This document shows positions 12,100-23,551 of a stretch of 64,000 nucleotides of DNA, one piece after another (the stretch's first letter is position 1; every line of letters begins with the position of its first letter). A program made the position numbers and the translations under genes. The stretch comes from Sanderia malayensis. Its lineage: Eukaryota; Cnidaria; Scyphozoa; Semaeostomeae; Pelagiidae. Where the stretch lies: assembly GCA_013076295.1 (NCBI GenBank), contig RQOL01000824.1:744001-808000 (forward strand). Reading direction: 5' to 3'. The notes under the pieces are model-generated. The model saw only the letters and a list, made by a program, of their open reading frames with translations, was not told where the DNA came from and made no database searches.

Positions 12100-13458
12100 A
12101 TGGAGTCAGCCACAATTCATGGTCTACCGAGAGTGTTCAACTCAAGTCAATTGTCACTAAGAGTATTCTGGGCAGGAATATTCTTGGCATCCTGTATTAC
12201 ACTTGGCTATATATTTCATGACAAAGTGCAGGAGTTTAAAAATTATCAAGTCATGTTGAGATTGAATCGCGAGGATTCATTGACATTGCCTTTTCCAAGC
12301 TTGACAATTTGCGACACTGATCTACTAAGAGATCCAAAAAGCCTTCAAACTTTTGATCGAAGTCTCCCTAAAACATGTGAAGATAATCAAGTAAACAAAA
12401 CAACAGATCAGTTTTTTCTAAATGGTTGCAAGCAATTCATGAGCAAAGTCGAATTGTCTTGTTCATACGGTGGCAGGTTTAAATGCCGATTTCCAAAGCA
12501 CTTTACACCATCCCACAATTGGAAACAATGTTATACGTTCAATGAAAATGGCACCATAGTTCAACCAGCCCCTGGAAGATATGGTGGTCTGCATTTATTA
12601 ATGTTCAAGAATTCGTCGAGGGCTTACAGGGGTGACCACGTTGACAATCCATTCCACGAAACAACAAGAGGTCTGCAGCTACAAATACATACAGCTTACA
12701 CCTCTGCAAATCAGCTGTTTATGAATCCGATTCCACTTACACCAGGCTACCAAGTCCAAATCATAATAAAAAAGAAAGTGTACAAAAGATTACCAGCACC
12801 ATTCCCATCAAAATGCTCCAACAAAACGTCAGTCAAACAGTTTGTAGCAGGAAAGTATAGGTATTCAAATTGTAAATTCTCATGCCTTATGAACCGAACG
12901 TATAATTATTGTGGAGGTATCTTGCATGGCTTTAGAGGACTCGTGCCAGAAAGCGAGTATCCAAACACAGAAAAATACAAGGATGAAGATACGCTATTTG
13001 ACTGCGTTTCGAAGTTATACACGACACACGGGCTCGTAAATTGTGACTGTCCAATGACATGCGAAGAAGAGATGTTTGAAAGTCAAGTTACTCTTACACC
13101 ATGGCAAAAATCTTCCATTGTTGCGCAATTGCACCCTCAAATTGCAAAGCAATTTGGCATGCGCGAAAATGAAATCAACCTTGAAACATGGCGGGAGAAC
13201 ATTGTTCTTCTTAGCGTCTTTTATGAAGAATTCACAACTGAATATGTCACAGAACATGAGTTGTACGATTTTTTCAGCTTAATGAGTGATTTTGGGGGTC
13301 TTTTGGGTTTATGTATTGGCGCATCTGTGATTTCTATTTGTGAACTAATTTACATATCCTCTCACTGGTTTTATGATAAACTTTTCAACCGTAAATTATC
13401 TGTAAGCCAAGAAACGAGTGCTGCAGTAGAAAGTTCTAATGGTGAACTTCAAAAGTAA
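12100..13458 (+). CDS. DEG/ENaC family channel subunit, array copy 3
   Basis: Single exon, 452 residues, starting MESATIHG where the others have MDSATIHG. HG motif, first membrane segment about 23-41, FPSLTICD, ectodomain cysteines in the shared pattern, GAS filter at 407-409. Just before the second membrane segment it has YDFFSLMSDFGG where copies 1, 4 and 5 have YG(M/I)SSLMSDFGG. This is the region around the degenerin site that affects gating in the family, so its gating may differ. The tail carries the VSQETSAAVES variant of the shared VKQETS motif. It keeps the conserved upstream flank, so it is probably expressed under the same control as copies 1 and 4. Confidence 0.95.
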   Translation: MESATIHGLPRVFNSSQLSLRVFWAGIFLASCITLGYIFHDKVQEFKNYQVMLRLNREDSLTLPFPSLTICDTDLLRDPKSLQTFDRSLPKTCEDNQVNKTTDQFFLNGCKQFMSKVELSCSYGGRFKCRFPKHFTPSHNWKQCYTFNENGTIVQPAPGRYGGLHLLMFKNSSRAYRGDHVDNPFHETTRGLQLQIHTAYTSANQLFMNPIPLTPGYQVQIIIKKKVYKRLPAPFPSKCSNKTSVKQFVAGKYRYSNCKFSCLMNRTYNYCGGILHGFRGLVPESEYPNTEKYKDEDTLFDCVSKLYTTHGLVNCDCPMTCEEEMFESQVTLTPWQKSSIVAQLHPQIAKQFGMRENEINLETWRENIVLLSVFYEEFTTEYVTEHELYDFFSLMSDFGGLLGLCIGASVISICELIYISSHWFYDKLFNRKLSVSQETSAAVESSNGELQK

Positions 13459-13479
13459 GAATTGAAACCGTCTTCATGT

Positions 13480-16000
13480 TTCTGAGTGCATAGCATTTCA
13501 AAAAAAGACTTTCATACTTTAATCTCTGGAATTCTCAGCAACGAGAACTGAAACATTTATTTCAAAGTTTAAAAGAAAATGTATCTATTACATTTTCATG
13601 ATTGACCTTGTTTTAAACTATTTAACCCCGCATGTGAATTCTAAAACATGTGATTCCAACACATCTTCCTTCCTTTCCACAAAAGCTTGACAAAAAGTCT
13701 TTACCTGTCGAAGTATGCATTTCTAGTAATTCATGCGCGTTTTTGCTTTTCATGTTCCTTCATAAAATTTCTGTGATACAAATGTATGTAGCATGCCAAG
13801 TTTTTACTTACTTCATTTTAGCTTCACTTTTGGTTTTGCATATTGTGTTTTTAAAAATTCAAATTCAGTCCTGCTTTTTCTTTCAATAATTGGTGTTAAC
13901 TGCAACTCGTGAATTTATAGCTCACAGGGGCACATGACTCTAAGTTTTCCATGTTTTCTTTGGCCTAATTAAAGACTATTTTAGCCTTAATTCTTTTTTT
14001 ATCAGCGATATAATAGCACAAAATCTTCGATCAGCTTTTTCAAATCATAATAATGGAATAATGTCATAGCAAACAATCCATCTTTATTATGTAACTATAG
14101 AAGTCGTAAATAAGGCTAAGTTTAATAGCTAGTATGTTTCATTAATCAAACACAGCAGAATTAAACGTCTCCAATAGGATAGTTAAAGACTAAGTACTTA
14201 TCACATAATATATCAATCATAATAACCATAAGTGAATAATTCTTGTTTATGGGACAACATTGGGACACCCATTGACGGGGAAAAAATGCTATGAAAGTAT
14301 AGATAAAACAGATCCGTAGAGCTCATTAGATAAGCATAATGAGTTTTGGATCAAACTGCTTATATTTTCTCCCAAATTTGCGTGCCGTCATTCTCTACAA
14401 AACGAGAAACAGTGATTGGAGGAAGAAAAAAGATGCTAAGAAAATAATTGGTTTGAAGCAGAGTGAAGTTAGTATGCGGGGAGGAGGTCAATGTGTCTCT
14501 TGAAGCAGTCGGAAGATAAACAGCCAAGAGTTTGTATCGGCCGATGGGGCATGCATGAAAACTAAGAATAAAAAATTCTTTGGGTGGCAATCCAAGTTCA
14601 GGCAGAAGGGTACGAAGCTCCCATGAAAATAAATGTCTTGATAAGGTGCGACCTGAAAGATCGTTGGAAATTTGGACGAACGTTTCTTAGGTACGACACT
14701 TGGTGGCGATATTTGAATGTTGTCGAAAGGTGGCACTAAAATATGACCGGCTGTGGGGCCCAGTTGGATTTCCTTATCAGGGCTCTCAGAAACTTTTCCG
14801 TAATAAAGAAGGGCAGCAGGAAGGTAAGGAGAAGTTGAAGTTCTTGGTGTGCGGGGGCCCTCATAGAAAATTCCAGCGCATACGCGTAAATCTTTTCATA
14901 ATTCGGCTACAAAATACGATCTGGATTTTACTCTAGATTAAGCTCTAAAAATTCAACTTTGATAATACCCAGATAACTAGGTAAAACCTTAGGAAAAGAA
15001 CAATAAGTATCAGAAAAGGGACAATAAAAATAATTGACATACAAAAAACGTTTAGTTCCCCGCATGCTGAAAGTGTGTGTGCAAATCGGTCGTTTGAGTT
15101 TTTACACCTTGCATCTTGGTACTTAGATGGCAAGGTACGAAACTCTTTGCCGCGTTATCGTGGAAAGTTTAAGGGCCATTGGAAAAAATATTTTTCTCGA
15201 CATTTTGAGATGAATATCTTGTGAAAGTCATTAGCCAAAGCTGTTGGTCAATTATGACCAAGATAGCGAGCGGTCGATAGCGAGCGCGTTTGCAAAAGCT
15301 GCAAATGACCTAAATATAAATTCTAATAATCTTGTCCTTTTGCACAGTATACCGAGTTGTCTCAAGGCAGCAGAAACGTTCGGCCCCTTCATGCGGGTAC
15401 TTAGAGGTCATGATTTTGGAATATAGAACATAGGCCCCTGTCCACTGAGAGATGTTGGAAATCGGTTGGTTGTTTTTACCATCTACGGCCTTTAGGGCGT
15501 GATCATCCCCGATAGTAATTGAGAATTTGTCTTCGTGAGAGGATGCCCCTTAGTGTTGCAAATAGATAGGTAATAGTTATTTGGTTCGAAAAACTCACCA
15601 CCAGTGTAAATTTGCCGTACAAGTTGGCCAAGGACATTCGGAGAGAAGGCTGTATTGTTGAACTGAGGAAAAGCTGGATTCAATTTTTCTTCAAACTGCA
15701 GCTGAACTGGCTAGTGTAACAGAGCTGGTTACTGTGTCTGGTGCTGTGGTAGTATAGATTCGCGGCTACCAGCTCTTTTACTACGTCGGCAAGTGTGCCT
15801 TTTATGGTGCTTTGGACAATGTCCCTTATAGATAACGTCCCTGCGAAAAAATCCAGTTCGCAGGGACATCTGATTAAAAATTGCTCCAAGAACTTCCTGA
15901 TGATGATCAGCAAGTTCTTTGGGGAAATTTACAACCAGAACAATAAATGTTATGCTATGTTATGTATATTCTGAACGCGTGCTCTTCTGTGCCTTTATAT
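13480..16000. other. Spacer downstream of channel gene 3
   Basis: No gene recognised. The first 500 bp are 3' flank: the part at about 13890-13990 resembles 22370-22470 after gene 4 (a run with CTCACA.GGGCACA followed by a TTAATTAAA-type stretch). Short frames at 15244-15426 and 15492-15913 have no recognisable family. Confidence 0.45.
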
Positions 16001-16022
16001 TCGGCTCCGTCGCTCTTCTTCC

Positions 16023-16637
16023 TCATGTCGCGAGGTCTCTTTGGGTCAATTTGTAATTCTCTGTCGTGTCATACTGCATGGGTTGTTTCTCTAAATGTAT
16101 ACCTAGACGGTTCTTGAACATGTTTACACTTGTTGATGATATAACAGCTTCTGGTAAACTATTCCAAATGTTTACTGTCCTTGAGTCAAGAAGTGTTTCG
16201 TGATGTCAGTTCTGCAGTGATGTTTGTATACTTTCAAAGAGTGGCCTCGAGTAGTCGAGTCACTTAAGTGAAATAAACCATTAGTTACTCTCTCGTCGTA
16301 TATACCAGCCAGAACTTTAAGCATTTCAATTAGGTCTCCTCTCATCCGACGGAATGTTAGCGTTTGCAAATTAAGTAACTTCAATCGACCACTGTAGTTG
16401 AACTCTTTTAGACCCGATAGAATCTTTGTGGCGCGCCTCTGTACATTTTCGATATTATCTTTATGTTTTTGGAGATGTGGACTCCATGCACTGCTTGCAT
16501 ACTCAAGTATCGGTCGAACAAGTGACTTAAATAACAAGATGAAGGTATTTTTGTCCAGAAATTTAAAAGAACGTCGGATAAGCCCAACTGTTCGATTAGC
16601 ACTATTAGTTTGATTTTGGATGTGCTCTTCAAAACGA
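16023..16637 (-). pseudogene. LINE (non-LTR retrotransposon) ORF2 3' fragment
   Basis: Read on the minus strand from 16637, the frame gives the thumb and C-terminal region typical of CR1/Jockey-type reverse transcriptases: FKSLVRPILEYASSAWSPHL, then NIENVQRRATKIL, LNLQTLTFRRMRGDLIEMLK, and after a one-base frameshift near 16165-16175, RTVNIWNSLPEAVISS up to a stop at 16023. The polymerase core and endonuclease are absent, so this is a dead 5'-truncated copy. Confidence 0.85.
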
Positions 16638-17269
16638 AGACGTTATGATAAATTTAATCACGAGCCTGAAAAAATACAACTTTGCTTCCTGTCGATTTTG
16701 TCCTAGGTTTTCTTGTTCTTGAGTTTATAAAACGCATGCACGAACTACTTCACCTCGGTTGACCGATGTATTGGTTGTGATATGTTTATATGAGGGATAT
16801 TTCACTTTAGTTCGGCCGGACGGTATATCGGATACCGTTACATTCCCTCTCCAAAGCGATATATCGGGTCACTGATGTACCGGTTAGACCATATAAGGAA
16901 TTTATATTGAATCATACAGTAGGAAACATGTCGGCCTGGCAAGATCACTGGGCTAACCAATATAAAGCCGTCCATATAAACAAGCTCTCTAATGCTAAAT
17001 TTTACAAAAAGTTACAATTTAAGATTAACAAGATATTATGGCCTTGTATAGACCAAATTCACATCTGACAAATCTACTCCAGGCTGTTCCAGTTGGTCAA
17101 TGCAGATTCCTGCGTAAAATACCATAATATACCTGCATATCTTCGGTAGCGCAAACATTCGAAAAGGATACTCCCTGTCTGTTTTAAACAAGGAGGTATT
17201 TTAAAGGAAGCTTCCAAACATTACTAAGAGACATTTGCCGTTAAAAAGAAAGTCAGCAGGCAGTATTCG

Positions 17270-17624
17270 ACATTTAAAAATTTATTAATTGCTTCGATAA
17301 TCGACTCCATAAAATGCCACCAGAATGACAATAATGAATTCCAGTAAGCACAAATATGCTTTTAAATGCACGCTGTTTCCCTAAAATGGCATATGATATT
17401 ACGTATTGTAAACAGGACCGACTATTCAACCAAACAAGACATTTATATTTAATAAGAGCTAACGTTGTTATCTTCATTTGTCTCCATTGTATCGACAGTG
17501 TGTTCACTTGTCTTTTGCTGCTACATGTTTTTGAACAATACTACATGTCATTGAAACGGCAAGAATAGCATACTGTAAAAATTGCAACAAGTACGTTGCA
17601 ACAATAATAAAAGCATGGATTCAG
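17270..17624 (+). pseudogene. Broken channel copy: promoter flank plus ATGGATTCAG only
   Basis: The complete upstream flank is present, with the TATA-like core at 17424-17456. The start ATGGATTCAG (17615-17624) matches the channel genes exactly, but homology then stops and the sequence reads TAG. It is a truncated duplicate with no coding body. MITE-like sequence follows at 17693. Confidence 0.75.
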
Positions 17625-17692
17625 TAGTTAGTTACTAACTAGCTTTTAACATCTTTTAACATTATTGACACAAAAGCAATAATTGGGACTAA

Positions 17693-17990
17693 GGGTCTGT
17701 TCATGCGAGTGTACTGGGCCAGTCCACTAAGTGAGACAAGGCCATGCTCTAGCGATCCAGTGAATTCACTTGGGAGCTTAGGGCCTGTTCATATCAGCCT
17801 GTTTACAGGGCCAGGTCACTAAGCGAAAGCTCTCCTACTCCCAAAACCCACAAACAATTTATTTTGTGTTCATGTGAGAAAGCAGGCGAGACGCCCATGC
17901 AACATCTTACTCGAACAGTGCCATTTCGGCTATTGTATTACATGTATTACAGCTTCATCCCAGCAGGTGGGACAGGACCCTTTCATGTGA
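17693..17990. mobile_element. Diverged relative of the Harbinger-like MITE at 40 kb
   Basis: It starts TAA-GGGTCTGTTCATG at 17690, and a second start-like end, TTA-GGGCCTGTTCATAT, occurs at 17778. The interior has GGGCCAG.(T)CACTAAG and CCCAGCAGGTGGGAC, matching modules of the pair at 39980-40612. The right end is not clear, so the copy is old or rearranged. Confidence 0.55.
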
Positions 17991-18110
17991 CCAGAATTCA
18001 AATCTTTCTTGCTTAGTAGGCTCAGTTGTGTCCTTTATGAATTCTACATATCCTCACAAAAACAGTAAAGTCTTGATGTCAAGACGCCAATGGCAAGAAA
18101 TACAAGAAGC

Positions 18111-18325
18111 AAGGATTCAGCTACAATTCAAGATTTACAAAAAATACTTAATTCATGTAACTGAAAACATTCTTGTTTGCTACACATGGTCTACTATACT
18201 AAGAGATCCAAATTCCTAATCTTAAATAATAGCTTTGAAGATGATAATCAGATCTAAATGGTTGCAATCAATTCAGAAGCAAGGTTGAGTTACTCTGCTC
18301 ATGCGGCGGCCAGTTAAATTGGACA
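18111..18325 (+). pseudogene. Decayed DEG/ENaC channel copy, 5' coding fragment
   Basis: The 5' leader from about 18040 and the coding start match the array genes, but ATG is AAG (AAGGATTCAGCTACAATTCA). Downstream pieces match in order with internal deletions: CTAAGAGATCCAAA, CCTAATCTTAAATAATAG, GAAGATGATAATCAG, and a segment equivalent to the CKQFMSKVELSCSYGG region (about 18262-18317). The first membrane segment is lost. Homology stops at a G-rich repeat at 18328. It cannot encode a channel. Confidence 0.85.
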
Positions 18326-18327
18326 TC

Positions 18328-18358
18328 GGGGATCGGGGATCGGGGATCGGGTTGGGGG
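18328..18358 (+). repeat. G-rich tandem repeat (GGGGATC units)
   Basis: Three GGGGATC units are followed by GGG-TT-GGGGG, giving five G-runs of at least three within about 31 bases. This satisfies the usual sequence rule for an intramolecular G-quadruplex. It sits exactly where homology of the decayed channel copy ends. Confidence 0.7.
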
Positions 18359-18359
18359 A

Positions 18360-20370
18360 TCTAAACGTCTTATTATTGCAACAAAAACTGCTTATATAGC
18401 ACACGAGAGTCACAAAGGCAATTCCCAAGCAAAAACGCTGTTGCGAAAAACGGTGAGGTTTCTGGGCATTGATGACCTTGTCAAAAGAACACTTCATCTG
18501 TGTATAAAATGTCAAAGGAATTTGACAGAATTTCATTCCGTTAGCAAACATGGCAGAAGCATCACGATCACGTGGGATCATCGACTTCATTGGACGACAT
18601 TGGATGACGTTGACATGACCACAATAGAGAAAATAGCACAATGCTATTATTCAAATGGAACATATGCCAGAACACAATCACACGGGCAATCAACCTGATA
18701 AAGACTTGGTCGAAGTAGACGACCAATTCAAATTCTATCAAATCAAACCCCAATCAGAGTAGGCAAGTACCAGAACTTTAGGGAAATACTATTACTTGAT
18801 TATAACGGCATTTTCAAACAAGGGGAATAATGTTATATTGTAAATAGTTATGATTCACGAGATCCTGATTTGCTGGCTTGTGTTGTATTTGCAAGCTAGA
18901 ACACTTGTCTGCTGGTTAATTAAAAATTTAATATATAACAATATATAATACATACCTGCATCCAGAGGGTTGTTATTGGCATATAACTTCAATGCCGTGT
19001 TTGAGAAGAGTTTCAAAGAACAATTCCGTAAGATTAAAGACTGGAATCTAAAGTAGCTACTCTTGATCTTAAAAGCCCCCTTGATGCTAAAAGTGTAATC
19101 TACCAAAATAATCAAATTCAAGTTACCTGTCTCCTTTGGTTGGTGCCTTTGTTTGAAGAGCTTCATAGAAAAGCCTGTCTATCAATGGTGGGAACAAACG
19201 ACATCATATGAAGAACACTGAAAGAGCATAAAGTAAAAGGCATCGTGAGCTCTTAGCAAACAGAAACTAATAGCTTACCTAACCCCTAGCATATTTACTT
19301 TGATAGAAAATAAAAGTGAAATTGCCTTGAAAAGAGAGAAAGGAACAATTGGATTTTGCCCAATTTGGGCTTGGCTGGCATTGATGGGCTGCTTTGTTGA
19401 TAGCAGAAGCAATATAATCAAAGTCACTAAAATATTCCCATATATCTCATATTGCAGTGAATAACGTACAAAGCAGTATGTGACTTTTCCATTAGCAAAT
19501 AACACCATTGACATTGAACTGAAAATGCACGGGATGAGTTACACTATTATGGCTTAAGAATCAGTGGCATTTATGTGTTAGGAATCCATTAAAAATATTA
19601 CTCCATCACGCTTCCAAAAATTGTAAATTGACGATATGTTACTCCATGACATCATAAATTGACGTCTTAAAGCATTGTGTAAAACATGCTTAATTAAAAC
19701 AAATATATAATTTGGAATCTCTTATCATGTATTGACATTTGGCGCTACCTTCATCAACTAGTTTTTTCTATATTTCACAAGGCATGACCGAATATCCTGC
19801 AAAATGTAAGTCATTAAAAACGTCTTATCTTGTGTGAATTTGTTTCGCACATCCTGGAAAATTTAAAAGTACTGGTCAAAAATAAGGGGGTCAAGTGAAA
19901 AAAGGGGATTACACTTTTCTACATTTTTTCGGCAAAACGTCTCTGTGTATGGATAGAGAAAGGTATGAGATGCATGAGACCATCTCAACTACTTTAGATT
20001 AACGATTAGTGACTTGCATTTGCAATTTATAAAAAGTAAAATTTGGACTTTATAAGTAAGATGACGTTATTATATATTGTTCAAATTTCCACCCCCAATT
20101 AAAAGTCAATATATCATTTGAAAGTCCTTATCGTGTACTATTTATCAGTGCCATATTCAACTATTTTGCACTTATATTTTGCAAGATATGACATAATCTT
20201 CTGTAAATATACCGTGACATCTGGTGTGACACTCTCGGAAACCTTATTATTCTGCCATAAATAAATAAAATCAAGCAAGAAATTTTCGGTTATCCTTTCT
20301 GCCAATTTGTCGGTAATTTCTTCCTGTCTATGAGAAATATTATTGGAGAACAACAAAAAGCGGCATGCGA
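18360..20370. other. Spacer upstream of channel gene 4
   Basis: No gene recognised. About 19740-19960 resembles 11540-11760 upstream of gene 3, and a weaker second copy of part of it appears at about 20150-20240, so the flank itself seems partly duplicated. Confidence 0.4.
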
Positions 20371-20377
20371 CTTTCTA

Positions 20378-20710
20378 AAGATGTTTGACTGCTGCAACAA
20401 ACGAATCCACAAAAATGCCACCGGAACGACAATAAGGAGTTCCAGTTTAGAACAAACATGTTTTCAAAACCCATCGTTTCCCTAGCATGGCATATGACTT
20501 GTCTATTGTAGACTGATCTACTATTCAACCTAATAGACATTTATATTTAATAAGAACAAGTTGTTGTGTTTGCCTGTCTTCTTCTTAGCTATGTATCGAC
20601 GAGCATTAAGCTGTACTTTGATGCTACCTGTTCCTGGTCAATCCTAAACATCACCGTAACAGCAGCAAATTCTCAACATTAAGGGGCACAGTGCAAGAAA
20701 TACAAGAAGC
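20378..20710 (+). promoter_or_regulatory. Conserved upstream flank with TATA-like core, channel gene 4
   Basis: It aligns with the flanks of gene 3 and of the broken copy at 17270. The core ATTCAACCTAATAGACATTTATATTTAATAA is at 20523-20555, 188 bp before the ATG. Function is inferred from conservation. Confidence 0.5.
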
Positions 20711-22078
20711 ATGGATTCAGCCACAATTCATGGTCTACCGAGAGTTTTTAGCTCAAGTCGTTTGTCACTGAAATTATTCTGGGCAGGAATGTTCTTGGCA
20801 TCTTGCATTACACTGGGTTGTATATTTTATCACAAAATACAGCAGTTTCAACTTTATGAAATCAGGCCGAGAGTGAATTGGAAGGATTCATTGAAATTGC
20901 CATTCCCAAGCTTAACAATTTGCGACACTGATTTACTAAGAGATCCAAAAAGCCTACAAATCCAAAATACAAGTTTTCCAAAGAGCTGTGAAGATAATCA
21001 AGTAAATAAAACAACAGATCAGTTTTTTCTAAATGGTTGCAAGCAATTCATGAGCGAAGTCGAATTGTCTTGTTCATACGGCGGCAGGTTTAAATGTCAA
21101 TTTCCAAATCACTTTACACCATCCCACAATTGGAAGCAATGTTATACTTTTAATGAAAATGGCACCATAGTTCAACCAGCCCCTGGAAGATATGGTGGTC
21201 TCCATTTATTACTCTTCAAAAATTCGTCAGTGGCTCACCGGAGTGACCGCCCTGACAATCCATTCCAAGAGAGCACAAGAGGTCTGCAGCTACAAATACA
21301 TACAGCGTACACCTCTTCAAATCAGCTGTTTATAAGTCCGATTTTACTAACACCAGGCTACCAAGTTCAAGTCGTAATAAAGAAAAAACTGTATAAAAGA
21401 TTACCAGCGCCATTTCCTTCAAAATGCTCCAATAAAACGTCAGTCAAACAGTTTGTAGCAGGGAGGTATACGTTTTCAAATTGTAAGTTTTCGTGCCTTA
21501 TGAAGCGCTCGTATGATCATTGTGGAGGCATATTGCGTAAATTCAGAGGACTCGTGCCAGAGAACGAATATCCAAATACAGAAAAATACAAAGATGAAGG
21601 TACGTTATTTGAATGCGTTGCGAAGTTATACACAACACACGGGTTTGTGAATTGTGACTGTCCAATGACATGCGAAGAAGAGATGTTTGAAAGTCAAGTT
21701 ACTCTTACACCATGGCAAAAATCTTCCATTGTCACACGACTGCATCCACAAATTGCAAAACAGCTTGGCATGCGCGAAGATGAAATCAACCTTGAAACAT
21801 GGCGGGAGAGCATTGTTCTTCTGAGTGTTTTCTATGAGGACTTCACAACGGAGTATGTCACAGAACAAGAGTTGTACGGTATTTCCAGCTTAATGAGTGA
21901 CTTTGGAGGTCTTTTGGGCCTGGGTATCGGTGCATCTGTCATTTCCATTTGTGAACTAATTTACCTATCTTCTCACTGGCTTTATGATAAACGTTTTAAA
22001 CGTAAAGCATCTGTAAAGCAAGAAACGAGTGTTGCGGTAGAAAGTTTTCATAGTCTTCACGAGGGTTTCAAAATATGA
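20711..22078 (+). CDS. DEG/ENaC family channel subunit, array copy 4
   Basis: Single exon, 455 residues, with the shared plan: MDSATIHGLPRVF start, first membrane segment, FPSLTICD, Cys-rich ectodomain, GAS filter at 407-409. Oddities: the conserved GLCIGAS is GLGIGAS (Cys to Gly three residues before the filter triplet), PIPLTPGYQ is PILLTPGYQ, and the first extracellular linker has RPRVNWKDSLKLPFP instead of the RLKVNxxDSLTLPFP type. Long stretches are nearly identical at DNA level to copy 5 (NCDCPMTCEE to IAKQL) and one stretch (LRKFRGLVPENEYPN) to copy 1, which suggests recombination among copies. The tail is of the VKQETSVAVESFH type. Confidence 0.95.
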   Translation: MDSATIHGLPRVFSSSRLSLKLFWAGMFLASCITLGCIFYHKIQQFQLYEIRPRVNWKDSLKLPFPSLTICDTDLLRDPKSLQIQNTSFPKSCEDNQVNKTTDQFFLNGCKQFMSEVELSCSYGGRFKCQFPNHFTPSHNWKQCYTFNENGTIVQPAPGRYGGLHLLLFKNSSVAHRSDRPDNPFQESTRGLQLQIHTAYTSSNQLFISPILLTPGYQVQVVIKKKLYKRLPAPFPSKCSNKTSVKQFVAGRYTFSNCKFSCLMKRSYDHCGGILRKFRGLVPENEYPNTEKYKDEGTLFECVAKLYTTHGFVNCDCPMTCEEEMFESQVTLTPWQKSSIVTRLHPQIAKQLGMREDEINLETWRESIVLLSVFYEDFTTEYVTEQELYGISSLMSDFGGLLGLGIGASVISICELIYLSSHWLYDKRFKRKASVKQETSVAVESFHSLHEGFKI

Positions 22079-22089
22079 TTAAAACAGTC

Positions 22090-23500
22090 TTCAAGTATTC
22101 GAGTTGGATTCGATATAGCATTTTTAAAAAAATCTCCTTACTTTAGGATTTAAAATCTGGAACTCTAAGCTACCATACCTAAGAACAGATCTGATAAAAT
22201 TTCATAAAAGAAAGTGAAAATGTAACTATGTGCTATGAATTTTTCATGCCCCTTCTTAAACATTCTTCAATACGTTATCTATTTCATATTATTCCATTTC
22301 TAACTTCGCTTTCCGTTCTTCATGTTGAGTTATAAAAATAAAAAAATCAGTCATGCTTTTACTTACAAGAATTAGTTTTAATTGCAAATTTTAAGCGTGT
22401 AACTCACAAGGGCACACGCCTTTGAATTTTTCATGTGTTTTTCAGCTTAATTAAACACTGTCTTTGCCATCATTTCATTTTACCATAAAATTGTCGTATA
22501 ACCAGCACGTAAATTATCTTTGAAAAGAAGTTTTTGATAGAGTATTACCATTGTCCTTTTCTCAGCATTACAATGCCTAAATGTATTTATTTCTTCAAGC
22601 GACTTTTAATCTAGTTGACTTTTATAGATTCAGTGAGTGCTCCGTTTGAAGTTTCGGTGAATGCTTGAACTAAAGCCAAATTGAATTGAAGTAAAATCGA
22701 AGCCCCGCCTTGCCTTGTTCACATTCTGTTTCTTTCCATGTAACGAACATGGCGTTAGGTCGATGTTACATCCATAGGATAGTAAGCTGCAAAAATAACG
22801 CAATGACAGTCTTTGTTATTTTAAGAATTTGAATGGTTATCCCACCGGCCAGGATTGATTCACTCGAAAAGACATTTACGGTCGGTGATTCACTGTCTTA
22901 TAAGTGGGGGTTCCCGCGATATAAAACACCCGAGCCATGTTAACTAAAGTTAATAAATGTTATGTATTAACTAACATGACTCGGTCACTTTAATTATTCC
23001 TTCTAAAACTAGTCACTGCAATTCGAGTATGAACTCCCTTCATGGGTCCACACCATAGAGTTAGGATATAAGATAATCTAGAGGGCTAACGGCAGATACT
23101 CACTCCTATGTGGGCCCACGATAAGCTAGGCCTAAATATCTCTTGGATTCAGTTCAGTGCTTCCACAAGTGAAAGCAAGGCTTCCCTTAAACGAGGCTCA
23201 ATTTTCTCAGAATTTCCTCAGATTTCCTTAAGTCACTAGACATTTTCTCAGATTTTTCCTTGAAATTCGAGAGCGCAAGTTGAAGGAAATAACACAATTT
23301 TGTGCGGTTCAAAGAATTTTTCATAACGAATAAAATAATTGGAAATAAAATCATAATACTATGCAACAGAACAACTTTTGAGAAAAGAAACTAGAACAAT
23401 AAGACACGAACTAATGTTAATAATTAATGGAAGGCATGCATTGAACGATGTTTATAAAACCTTAAGAAAGTTCTTACGTAGCTCTTCAGCTGTCGATTCC
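22090..23500. other. Spacer downstream of channel gene 4, with a hairpin
   Basis: 3' flank of gene 4 followed by sequence without genes. At 22930-22984 an imperfect inverted repeat (CCGAGCCATGTTAACT facing AACTAACATGACTCGG) could fold into a stem and may be a MITE remnant. Confidence 0.5.
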
Positions 23501-23551
23501 GTTGCATTGGAAAGCATTTTCCTATGGAGGGATAGCATTTCTTCTGCAGGC

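Noticed and set aside
15244..15426. 60-codon open frame with a plausible start
   Set aside because: No family resemblance; too short to separate from chance.
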